A stretch of DNA of 30,008 nucleotides from Bacteroidota bacterium (GTDB lineage: Bacteria > Bacteroidota > Bacteroidia > Flavobacteriales > Flavobacteriaceae): contig JAEYZX010000177.1 in the NCBI GenBank assembly GCA_023427845.1, positions 1-30,008 of the forward strand, in the 5' to 3' direction. The notes beneath the pieces were generated by a model. It made no database searches and was not told where the DNA came from. It saw only the letters and a program-made list of their open reading frames with translations. The position numbers and the translations under genes were made by a program. Shown here one piece after another: positions 14,660 to 21,573 of the stretch; position 1 is the first letter of the stretch; each line of letters starts with the position of its first letter.

Positions 14660-15433
14660 ATGGCAACTTATAATAAGAGAGGTTACAGAACACCGAAAGA
14701 AAAAGTAGACGATTCGTATATTGAAGATGTAAACATAGACGAAAAAGACAGTACGACTGCAGGTGTATTCAGTTCTCTTGACGAGACCGCCAACAAGACC
14801 GAAGCTTGGGTTGAAAAAAATCAAAAAATCATATTCAGCGTTGTCGGGATCATAGCCCTGATTACGGTAGGATACCTTTTGTATCAGCGTTTTGTTGCGG
14901 AACCGCGTGAAAACGATGCCGCTGCGGCACTTTTTACTGCACAACAAAATTTTGATCAGGCTACAAGTGGCGTAAAAGCGGATTCACTTTACAACCTATC
15001 ATTGAACGGATCCGAAGGACAATTCGGTTTTGTTGAAATAGCCGACAAATATTCAGGTACCGATGCAGGAAATCTTGCGAACTATTATGCCGGAATCGCT
15101 TATCTGAACACAGGAAAATATGCCGAGGCAATTGCGGTACTTGACAAATTCAAGTCGGACGACATGGTGCTTTCCGCTTTGGCAAAAGGTGTTAAAGGTG
15201 ATGCCTATGCCGAGCAAAATAAATTACAGGAAGCGCTTGACGCGTATGTGGCGGCATCGGAAACAAACAAAAACGATTTCACTACGCCATTATTTCTGAT
15301 GAAAGCCGGGAAAGCTGCACTGGCGCTTAATAAAAAAGCCGATGCGATGAAGTATTTCACCGAAATCAAAGACAATTATCCGGATTCACCCGAAGCGCAG
15401 AATGTTGATGCTTTGATTGGGTTGGCGCAGTAA
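14660..15433 (+). CDS. Membrane-anchored tetratricopeptide repeat protein
   Basis: A 257-residue protein with a charged cytoplasmic N-terminus (MATYNKRGYRTPKEK), one membrane helix (about 57-75, KIIFSVVGIIALITVGYLLY) and a C-terminal domain with TPR-like units, for example NLANYYAGIAYLNTGKYAEAIAVL and GDAYAEQNKLQEALDAYV. The layout resembles YfgM-type proteins linked to the Sec translocon, but the similarity is architectural only. The ATG at 14660 is preferred over one eight codons upstream because the conserved MATYNKRGYR begins there and the promoter element sits 21 bases before it. It precedes ribH on the same strand, separated by a repeat array. Confidence 0.88.
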   Translation: MATYNKRGYRTPKEKVDDSYIEDVNIDEKDSTTAGVFSSLDETANKTEAWVEKNQKIIFSVVGIIALITVGYLLYQRFVAEPRENDAAAALFTAQQNFDQATSGVKADSLYNLSLNGSEGQFGFVEIADKYSGTDAGNLANYYAGIAYLNTGKYAEAIAVLDKFKSDDMVLSALAKGVKGDAYAEQNKLQEALDAYVAASETNKNDFTTPLFLMKAGKAALALNKKADAMKYFTEIKDNYPDSPEAQNVDALIGLAQ

Positions 15434-15444
15434 TCAGGTCAAAA

Positions 15445-15590
15445 ATCTGTCGTCTAACAGTCTGTCATCTGATAGTCTGTCGGTCTAACAGTCTAACAGT
15501 CTGTCGGTCTAACAGTCTGTCGGTCTAACAGTCTGTCCTCTAACAGTCTGTCCTCTAACAGTCAGCCGTCTAACAACCTAATAGTCTCAC
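15445..15590 (+). repeat. Imperfect array of GTCTGTCG/GTCTAACA units upstream of ribH
   Basis: About nine units of 15-16 bases of the type GTCTGTCGGTCTAACA, each two 8-base halves, with a lone GTCTAACA and decayed units ACCTAATA and GTCTCACA at the end. It fills almost the whole gap between the TPR gene stop and the ribH ATG (15592). There are no unique spacers, so this is not CRISPR. GTCTGT is shared with the array upstream of GAPDH. Confidence 0.9.
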
Positions 15591-15591
15591 A

Positions 15592-16083
15592 ATGGCTACC
15601 GCAAATAAAAATCTATCGAACTACGATAAAAACACAATCCCAAACGCGAAGGACTTTCGGTTTGGGATTGTTGTTTCAGAGTGGAACGACAAAATAACTG
15701 ACGGACTTTTCTCAGGCGCCGAGGCGGCATTGTTGGACTGCGGTGCACTTGCCGGAAATATTACGCGGTGGAATGTTCCCGGAAGTTTTGAACTTATCTA
15801 CGGAGCCAGCCGTATGATCGCCACACAGAATGTCGATGTCGTGATTACGATCGGATGCGTTATAAAAGGCGAAACCATGCATTTTGAGTTTGTCTGCGAA
15901 GGCGTAACGCAAGGCATCAAAGACCTGAACCTAAAAGGCGATGTCCCTGTTATTTTTTGCGTACTGACCGACAACACCGAACAGCAATCGATTGACAGAA
16001 GCGGCGGAATTCACGGCAATAAAGGAACCGAAGCTGCGATTGCGGCGATTAAGATGGCGGATTTGCGAAGAAGGTCGCAGTAA
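15592..16083 (+). CDS. ribH: 6,7-dimethyl-8-ribityllumazine synthase
   Basis: A 163-residue lumazine synthase, which joins the ribityl-aminouracil and dihydroxybutanone phosphate precursors in the penultimate step of riboflavin synthesis and usually assembles into pentamers or 60-mers. Seen: FGIVVSEWN (Trp31), VPGSFELIYGA (62-72), GCVIKGETMHFEFVCEG (His97, the conserved catalytic-region histidine) and VLTDNTEQQSIDRSGG (Arg136). Length is normal. No FMN riboswitch is apparent upstream; instead the leader is a repeat array, and a strong hairpin lies in codons 13-29 (15630-15676). It follows the TPR gene and is followed by a quasi-palindromic element. Confidence 0.97.
   Translation: MATANKNLSNYDKNTIPNAKDFRFGIVVSEWNDKITDGLFSGAEAALLDCGALAGNITRWNVPGSFELIYGASRMIATQNVDVVITIGCVIKGETMHFEFVCEGVTQGIKDLNLKGDVPVIFCVLTDNTEQQSIDRSGGIHGNKGTEAAIAAIKMADLRRRSQ
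15630..15676 (+). promoter_or_regulatory. Strong hairpin inside the ribH coding start
   Basis: ACAATCCCAAAC (15634-15645) is the exact reverse complement of GTTTGGGATTGT (15660-15671). Inside it CGAA (15647-15650) pairs with TTCG (15656-15659) around a 5-base loop, and outside it AAAC (15630-15633) pairs with GTTT (15673-15676), with two single-base bulges, making about 20 pairs. A role in translation or transcript stability is possible but unproven. Confidence 0.55.
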
Positions 16084-16120
16084 CTTTGGCATTGACAACC
16101 AATCAGTGTCAGCATGTTTT

Positions 16121-16247
16121 GGGCGTTGCCATTCACGCCGGCCTGCCTTAGTCCTGGCCGGGCTGTACGCTTCAATCTTTTAGCATTATGTTTCTCCAAA
16201 ATTCCAATGCCGGTTGCTAAAAGGATTTCCGCTGCCATCCCTAACGC
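16121..16247. repeat. Long quasi-palindromic intergenic element, copy b
   Basis: It begins GGGCGTTGCC, 38 bases after the ribH stop, and ends CCATCCCTAACGC. Its outer parts match, in reverse orientation on the + strand, the ends of the elements at 4291 and 26355 (GCGTTAGGG, CCCGG-C, GGCAACGCC). Its middle carries an exact 9-base inverted repeat CTTTTAGCA (16177-16185) with TGCTAAAAG (16215-16223), analogous to the T/A stem of the element at 5351-5455. Confidence 0.8.
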
Positions 16248-16321
16248 GGAAACCGCTTTTCATTGTGAAAAACTTTCCGATTACGGGATTCCGAACTCTT
16301 CGGATTTCCACAATATTTCCA

Positions 16322-16329
16322 TAACTTTG
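16322..16329 (+). promoter_or_regulatory. -7 promoter element of mutL (TAACTTTG)
   Basis: An exact TAnnTTTG match, 53 bases before the mutL ATG, just after the quasi-palindromic element. No clear TTG at -33. Confidence 0.55.
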
Positions 16330-16382
16330 GGAGTCGTATCCGGGGCGCCGTCCTACGCATCAATTCTAATCAAAAACATTCA

Positions 16383-18236
16383 ATGTCCGGTATTATCCAA
16401 TTACTTCCCGATCACGTAGCCAACCAGATAGCCGCGGGAGAAGTGGTCCAGCGACCTGCTTCGGTCGTGAAGGAATTGCTTGAAAATGCCGTAGATGCAA
16501 AAGCCACCGATATCAAATTGATAATCAAAGATGCCGGTAAATCATTGGTACAGGTCATCGACAATGGATTGGGCATGAACGTTACCGATGCGAGGCTCTG
16601 TTTTGAGCGCCATGCAACTTCAAAAATCCGTCAGGCAGAAGATTTGTTTTCGTTGCATACGAAGGGTTTTCGCGGCGAAGCACTGGCTTCAATCGCCGCA
16701 ATTGCGCATATGGAAATGAAAACGCGACAGGAGCAGGAAGAACTCGGAACGCATATCGTAATAGAGGGCAGCCGTTTCGTATCGCAGGATGTAGCGGTAC
16801 TGCCTAAAGGGACATCGTTTTCAGTTAAAAACCTGTTTTATAATATTCCCGCGCGGCGTAATTTCCTAAAATCCGATACGGTTGAATTCCGTCATATTGT
16901 CGATGAGTTTCAACGTGTGGCTCTTGCGCATCCAAAAATACATTTTACGCTCTATCATAATGGAAGCGAGATGTTCAACCTGCCGCCCGCGAATCTTCGG
17001 CAGCGCATTGTGGGTGTATTTGCCGGAAAAACCAATGAAAAGTTGGTTCCGGTTGGCGAAGAAACCGAGATTGTCAAAATACAGGGATTTGTCGGGAAAC
17101 CCGAATTTGCCAAGAAAAGCCGCGGCGAACAGTTTTTCTTTGTCAACGACCGATTCATCAAAAGCGGTTATTTGCATCATGCCCTGATGGCGGCTTATGA
17201 AGGACTGCTGAAAGACGGTTGTCAACCCTCGTATTTCATTTATCTTGAAGTTCCTCCACATTCGATTGATATCAACATACATCCTACGAAAACAGAAATC
17301 AAATTCGACGATGAGCATGCGTTGTACGCAATTTTACGCTCTGCGGTGAAACACAGCCTTGGACAGTTCAACGTAGTTCCTGCGCTTGATTTTGATCGCG
17401 ACGCGAATCTCGATACTCCCTATCATTTTCAAAACAAGGAGGCCGCAACTCCGACGATCCAGGTCGACCGGAGTTTCAATCCTTTTTCGGACGACAAAGT
17501 CAATAAACATTTTACGAACGAGTCTTATCGGCGAAAGCCCGAGACAGCGGGTTGGGAAAGCCTTTATGTTGGTTTCGAGACTGAAACGGCTACTTTGAGT
17601 CCGTCTGAAATCGAATTCGAAAGCGAGGAAGTCACGGCTTCACTATTCGATGATGGCGATGTTGAGCCTCAAGTCAACCGCACGTATCAAATTCATCGGA
17701 AATACATTGTGAGCCCGATCAAATCCGGAATGGTCATCGTCGATCAGCAACGTGCGCACCAACGTGTGTTGTATGAACAATTCCTGACAAACATGACGGT
17801 GCACCAAGCCTCGAGCCAGCAACTATTGTTTCCGCTGAACCTCTATTTTTCATCATCGGAAATGGAGTTGCTAAATGAATTGAAACTGTCGCTTGTCAAC
17901 ACCGGTTTTGTATTTGAAGAAACTGCTGATGAACATGTCATCATTTCAGGTTTGCCCGTAAATGTTTCCGAAAGCGAAGTTTCGATCGTGCTCGAACAAT
18001 TACTGAGCGATCTGCAATCGGGGATTCCCGGAAGCAGTTTTAGCCAAAATGACACCATCGCAAAATCGATGGCAAAAAGCCTTGCGGTAAAAACCGGGAC
18101 TTACCTTTCCGAAAAGGAACAGGAAAACCTTGTCAACGGTCTTTTTGCTTGTAAAGAACCCAATACTTCACCATTTAATAAACCCACCTTTATCACGATG
18201 CGTGTGGAGGACCTGGATAAAAAGTTTGCATTATGA
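16383..18236 (+). CDS. mutL: DNA mismatch repair protein MutL
   Basis: A 617-residue MutL. The N-terminal GHKL ATPase is intact: IAAGEVVQRPASVVKELLEN (Glu31, Asn35), DNGLGM (60-65), FERHATSKI and GFRGEAL (95-101). The middle (about 340-430) is a variable linker. In the C-terminal domain a likely sliding-clamp motif QQLLFP (479-484) is present, but the endonuclease motif DQHA(x)2E(x)4E reads DQQRAHQRVLYE (454-465), with His, Ala and the first Glu replaced; I also find no CPHGRP-like motif, the region reading ACKEPNTSPFNKPTF. The protein therefore looks like a MutL without the usual metal-dependent nuclease site. Its stop overlaps the start of the first rhomboid gene, so the two are coupled. 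Confidence 0.96.
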   Translation: MSGIIQLLPDHVANQIAAGEVVQRPASVVKELLENAVDAKATDIKLIIKDAGKSLVQVIDNGLGMNVTDARLCFERHATSKIRQAEDLFSLHTKGFRGEALASIAAIAHMEMKTRQEQEELGTHIVIEGSRFVSQDVAVLPKGTSFSVKNLFYNIPARRNFLKSDTVEFRHIVDEFQRVALAHPKIHFTLYHNGSEMFNLPPANLRQRIVGVFAGKTNEKLVPVGEETEIVKIQGFVGKPEFAKKSRGEQFFFVNDRFIKSGYLHHALMAAYEGLLKDGCQPSYFIYLEVPPHSIDINIHPTKTEIKFDDEHALYAILRSAVKHSLGQFNVVPALDFDRDANLDTPYHFQNKEAATPTIQVDRSFNPFSDDKVNKHFTNESYRRKPETAGWESLYVGFETETATLSPSEIEFESEEVTASLFDDGDVEPQVNRTYQIHRKYIVSPIKSGMVIVDQQRAHQRVLYEQFLTNMTVHQASSQQLLFPLNLYFSSSEMELLNELKLSLVNTGFVFEETADEHVIISGLPVNVSESEVSIVLEQLLSDLQSGIPGSSFSQNDTIAKSMAKSLAVKTGTYLSEKEQENLVNGLFACKEPNTSPFNKPTFITMRVEDLDKKFAL

Positions 18237-18985
18237 TGAATATCACTCCGGTTGTAAAACAACTGCTGATCATTAATATTATTTTCTTTATCGGTGCGAT
18301 GCTTGTGGGCACGCCGGCAAGAGAGCTTCTGGCACTGTTTTATTTTGAAAATCCCGCGTTTCAGGGATGGCAGCCCATTTCAAGCATGTTCATGCATGCC
18401 GACATCCTTCATATCGCCTTCAACATGTTTGCGCTGTATTCGTTTGGATCGGCACTTGAACATTACTGGGGCGGGAAGAAGTTTCTGTTTTTTTATATTT
18501 CATGCGGATTGGGATCGGCGATTCTTCATACCGTTGTAAACTATTTCCAGTTCCACGCCGGTTTGGATGCGCTTGTCTCAAATGGGATTCCCGAAGAACA
18601 AATACGTTCACTACTTGATTCCGGGCAATATAACCCCGGTTGGGCATCGCTCATTGGTGATGGCGCCTTAAATAAAATGATGGGCAGTTACACAGGAATC
18701 GCAATGGGGGCGTCGGGTGCAATCTATGGCTTGCTTGTTGCGTTTGCCTATATGTTCCCTAACGCCGAACTCGCGCTGTTGTTCATTCCGGTGCCAATCA
18801 AAGCCAAGTATTTTGTGCCCGGGATCATTGCCATCGATTTGTTCCTCGGATTGCAGGGCGATTCGCTGTTTGGTAGCGGCGGAACGGGAATCGCGCATTT
18901 CGCGCATATTGGTGGTGCAATTGTCGGGTTCCTGATGATGTGGACATGGAAAAGGAATCAATTTGATAAAAATCGGTGGGATTAA
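18233..18985 (+). CDS. Rhomboid family intramembrane serine protease (first of two)
   Basis: A 250-residue polytopic membrane protein of the rhomboid family, which cleaves transmembrane substrates within the membrane. Seen: about six membrane helices, WQPISSMFMHADILHIAFNMFALYSFG (the conserved H-x3-N region, His60/Asn64), catalytic Ser161 in GASGAIYG and His225 in AHFAHIGGA. An extra-membrane loop of about 50 residues (about 103-153) separates the helices before the Ser helix. Two ATG codons (18233 and 18236) overlap the mutL stop by four or one bases; either is possible. Substrate unknown. Confidence 0.93.
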   Translation: MMNITPVVKQLLIINIIFFIGAMLVGTPARELLALFYFENPAFQGWQPISSMFMHADILHIAFNMFALYSFGSALEHYWGGKKFLFFYISCGLGSAILHTVVNYFQFHAGLDALVSNGIPEEQIRSLLDSGQYNPGWASLIGDGALNKMMGSYTGIAMGASGAIYGLLVAFAYMFPNAELALLFIPVPIKAKYFVPGIIAIDLFLGLQGDSLFGSGGTGIAHFAHIGGAIVGFLMMWTWKRNQFDKNRWD

Positions 18986-18994
18986 TTAAAAAGC

Positions 18995-19882
18995 ATGAAT
19001 AGTATATTAGACGACCTTAAGCTGCAGTTTCGCTCGGGCGACATTGTGACCAAACTCATATTTTGGAACATTGCGCTTTTCGCGGTTCCGTTTATTTTTT
19101 TCGGGATATTGCGGCTGTTCAATATCACAATCGAATTCCTGGATTATGTCAGCCTTTCGTCACGTCCGGTCGATCTTTTGTGGAAACCCTGGTCGTTTAT
19201 CTCGTATACTTTTTTCCATGCAGGAATTTTCCACATACTGTTTAACCTGATAATGCTGAACTTTTCAGGACGCCTGTTCCTGACCTTTTTTACTCAGAAG
19301 CAATTGCTAAGCCTTTACATTTTGGGAAGCGTATTTGCCGGATTTGTTTACATCGTAAGTTATATGTTTTTCCCATCGCTGACATCGATCAATGCGACAC
19401 TTATTGGCGCTTCAGCATCGGTAATGGCAATTTTGTTTGCAACGGTTACGTATGCGCCCCTGATGGGAATCAGATTGTTTCTATTCGGGAATGTAAAGCT
19501 TTGGCATATCGCGATCGTATTGATAATCATTGATTTGATCCAGCTTCCGCTGTCAAATACCGGAGGGCACCTTGCGCATCTTGGCGGTGCGTTTTTTGGC
19601 TATATTTACATCAGGCAATTGCAAAGCGGTAACGATATAGGCAAATGGCTGTCTAGTTTGATCGACAGCCTATCGGAGGTGTTAAGCGGAAAGAAAAAGC
19701 AAAAGTTCCGCAAAGTACACCGCAACTACAATCGGCGGCCGGTGGCAACACCAACATCGCGGATCGTGACAAAAGACCGGACGCAGCAACAGCTTGATGA
19801 AATATTGGATAAGATCAGCCAGTCGGGATACGACAGTTTGACAAAGGAGGAAAAAGAGTTTTTATTCCGCGCAGGAAAGTAG
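18995..19882 (+). CDS. Rhomboid family intramembrane serine protease (second of two)
   Basis: A 295-residue rhomboid-family protein starting 9 bases after the first. Seen: about six membrane helices (roughly 20-210), WSFISYTFFHAGIFHILFNLIMLNFSG, Ser140 in IGASASVM and His195 in GHLAHLGGAF, so the Ser/His dyad is present although the motif is GASAS rather than GASG. A basic cytoplasmic tail (about 215-295) ends in a helix with LDEILDKISQSGYDSLTKEEKEFL, which is absent from the first rhomboid and could bind a partner. The two proteins are clearly diverged, so this is an old duplication, not a recent tandem copy. Confidence 0.92.
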   Translation: MNSILDDLKLQFRSGDIVTKLIFWNIALFAVPFIFFGILRLFNITIEFLDYVSLSSRPVDLLWKPWSFISYTFFHAGIFHILFNLIMLNFSGRLFLTFFTQKQLLSLYILGSVFAGFVYIVSYMFFPSLTSINATLIGASASVMAILFATVTYAPLMGIRLFLFGNVKLWHIAIVLIIIDLIQLPLSNTGGHLAHLGGAFFGYIYIRQLQSGNDIGKWLSSLIDSLSEVLSGKKKQKFRKVHRNYNRRPVATPTSRIVTKDRTQQQLDEILDKISQSGYDSLTKEEKEFLFRAGK

Positions 19883-19906
19883 CATCGGCGCAAGCCATAA
19901 AATAAA

Positions 19907-20959
19907 ATGAAAAAACTGTCGTGGTTTAACAAGGTCGTGTTTTTTTTCAATATAGTGCTCACTGTATTGACGATCATCGCTTATGTTTTGCCGTTCCTGG
20001 CTCCGAAGTTATTTCCGTTATTGTCGGTTCTGACACTAATTTTACCGCTATTTCTTATACTCAATGCGTTGTTTTTCTTTTACTGGGCGATATTGCTTAA
20101 GCGGCAGGTCATATTATCTGGACTCGTACTCCTGGCGGGGATTACATTCATCAACAAATTCTATAAGTTCTCGGCAAACGAACATCCGGAAAATGAGAAG
20201 GAATTTACGTTGATGAGTTATAATGTGAGGCTCTTCAACCTTTTTGAATGGCTTCCGAAAGATGATGTGCCCGGCGAAATACTGAAATTCATCAATCAGC
20301 AGAATCCCGATATTCTATGTTTGCAGGAATATTCTCCCGCTGCAAACATCGATCTAAAAGTGTATCCTCATAAATACATATATACTCAGGGCGATAAAAT
20401 CAAGACCGGACAGGGAATATTCTCAAAGTTTCCGATAATAAAGGAAGGGAATGTGCAGCTTCCGAATTCGAACAATAATGTCGTTTTCGCCGATATCAGG
20501 ATGGGAAGGGATACGATCCGGATTTACAGCATGCACCTGCAGTCGATCAAGATTACTCCCGATGTTGATGAACTCAGCAATGACAATTTGAATACGATCA
20601 ACCAAAGGAAGTCGCAACTGATTTTCCACAGGATCAGCGAGGCTTTCAAACTTCAGCAGCAGCAGGCCGAAATTCTTGCACAGCACAAAAAAGAATGCCC
20701 GCATCCAATAATTATTTGTGGCGACATGAACAATAGCGCATTTTCATATGTATATCGAAATATAAAAGGGAAGTTGAACGATACATTCGAAGAGGCGGGA
20801 ACCGGTTTCGGACAGACCTACAATTTTAAATATTACCCCGCGCGTATCGATTATATTTTCTCAGATCCGAAAATCAAAGTCAAGGGATTTGCAAATTTTG
20901 CCGAATTCAGTTATTCCGATCATTTTCCGATCATGACCAGGCTGGAAATGAATAATTAA
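19907..20959 (+). CDS. Membrane-anchored endonuclease/exonuclease/phosphatase family protein
   Basis: A 350-residue protein with three N-terminal membrane helices (about 9-31, 36-60, 66-84) and an EEP-fold domain (about 98-348). The metal-dependent hydrolase motifs are present: SYNVRLF (Asn106), LCLQEY (Glu141), YSMHLQS (His210), CGDMNN (Asp273, Asn275), RIDYIF (Asp315) and YSDHFPI (Asp338-His339). EEP members cut DNA, RNA, phospholipids or inositol phosphates; with a membrane anchor and a probably periplasmic domain, a lipid phosphodiester or extracellular nucleic acid is as likely as chromosomal DNA. The gene lies 24 bases after the second rhomboid. Its stop is separated by one base from the stop of the convergent wbqC-like gene. 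Confidence 0.9.
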   Translation: MKKLSWFNKVVFFFNIVLTVLTIIAYVLPFLAPKLFPLLSVLTLILPLFLILNALFFFYWAILLKRQVILSGLVLLAGITFINKFYKFSANEHPENEKEFTLMSYNVRLFNLFEWLPKDDVPGEILKFINQQNPDILCLQEYSPAANIDLKVYPHKYIYTQGDKIKTGQGIFSKFPIIKEGNVQLPNSNNNVVFADIRMGRDTIRIYSMHLQSIKITPDVDELSNDNLNTINQRKSQLIFHRISEAFKLQQQQAEILAQHKKECPHPIIICGDMNNSAFSYVYRNIKGKLNDTFEEAGTGFGQTYNFKYYPARIDYIFSDPKIKVKGFANFAEFSYSDHFPIMTRLEMNN

Positions 20960-20960
20960 C

Positions 20961-21572
20961 TTAGAGATTTTGCCGTTTTAGGTAATCGTATGCAAATCTA
21001 CCTTCATTGAATAACAGATCCAATACGGTAAGATTGTTGATAAAACCGAATTTATCACCGAATACCTGTTGGTAGGGTTCTGCCTGAAAATGGTCTTTTT
21101 TGCCATTTGCAAGCGTACGAAAATCGGCAAAATGCGATACCTCATGGAAATATTCCGTCGTCTTTTCGTAACTCAGTTTCATCTGCATGCATTTCGAAAT
21201 AATTTCGATTGTTTCGAAATTCAAATCAATCAAAAATTCATGTTTCCTGGTAAATATCGGCAGGATCGCATCTTCAAAATATTCAAAAAATGGCGAGGTA
21301 CGATAGGCGGCTTCGAGTGATTTGAAATGCTGTTTTTGCCAATCGAACGCCGATTCAATCCGGATATCCTTCGTTTTCTGATGTGCTTCCCTTGAATGTT
21401 TGACCGGTATATTCAGCAGTTGCAAACCATTCGGGCTGTAGATGTACATCCGGTTGCGGTTTGTTTGCTTTTGGAAATTATCCTCTACTTCAAATGTTAG
21501 ATTGTCGGCCTGCACAATTGCAGTAAAATTGCTGATCGACGGAAAATAAGTAGGATAAATAAGTACATCCAT
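20961..21572 (-). CDS. WbqC-like family protein
   Basis: A protein of 203 residues of the WbqC family, starting MDVLIYPTYFPSISNF; this start is preferred over one six codons upstream, inside lepB, because homology begins here and it lies one base after the lepB stop. Typical parts are the N-terminal YPTYFPS, NRNRMYIYSPNGLQLLNIPVKHS and FDWQKQHFKSLEAAYRTSPFFEYF. WbqC-like genes occur in O-antigen clusters and next to unrelated genes; biochemical function is not established. No signal peptide or membrane helix. It is the last gene of the parA-to-wbqC run. Confidence 0.9.
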   Translation of the reverse strand: MDVLIYPTYFPSISNFTAIVQADNLTFEVEDNFQKQTNRNRMYIYSPNGLQLLNIPVKHSREAHQKTKDIRIESAFDWQKQHFKSLEAAYRTSPFFEYFEDAILPIFTRKHEFLIDLNFETIEIISKCMQMKLSYEKTTEYFHEVSHFADFRTLANGKKDHFQAEPYQQVFGDKFGFINNLTVLDLLFNEGRFAYDYLKRQNL

Positions 21573-21573
21573 C

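Larger units (their letters stand above)
16084..16382. other. 299-base gap between ribH and mutL
   Basis: It contains a 127-base quasi-palindromic element (16121-16247) and a perfect TAACTTTG promoter element (16322-16329) for mutL. The remaining bases show no gene or structured RNA that I recognise. Confidence 0.6.

Noticed and set aside
15445..15590. CRISPR array
   Set aside because: The units are contiguous and imperfect with no unique spacers, and no cas genes are present.
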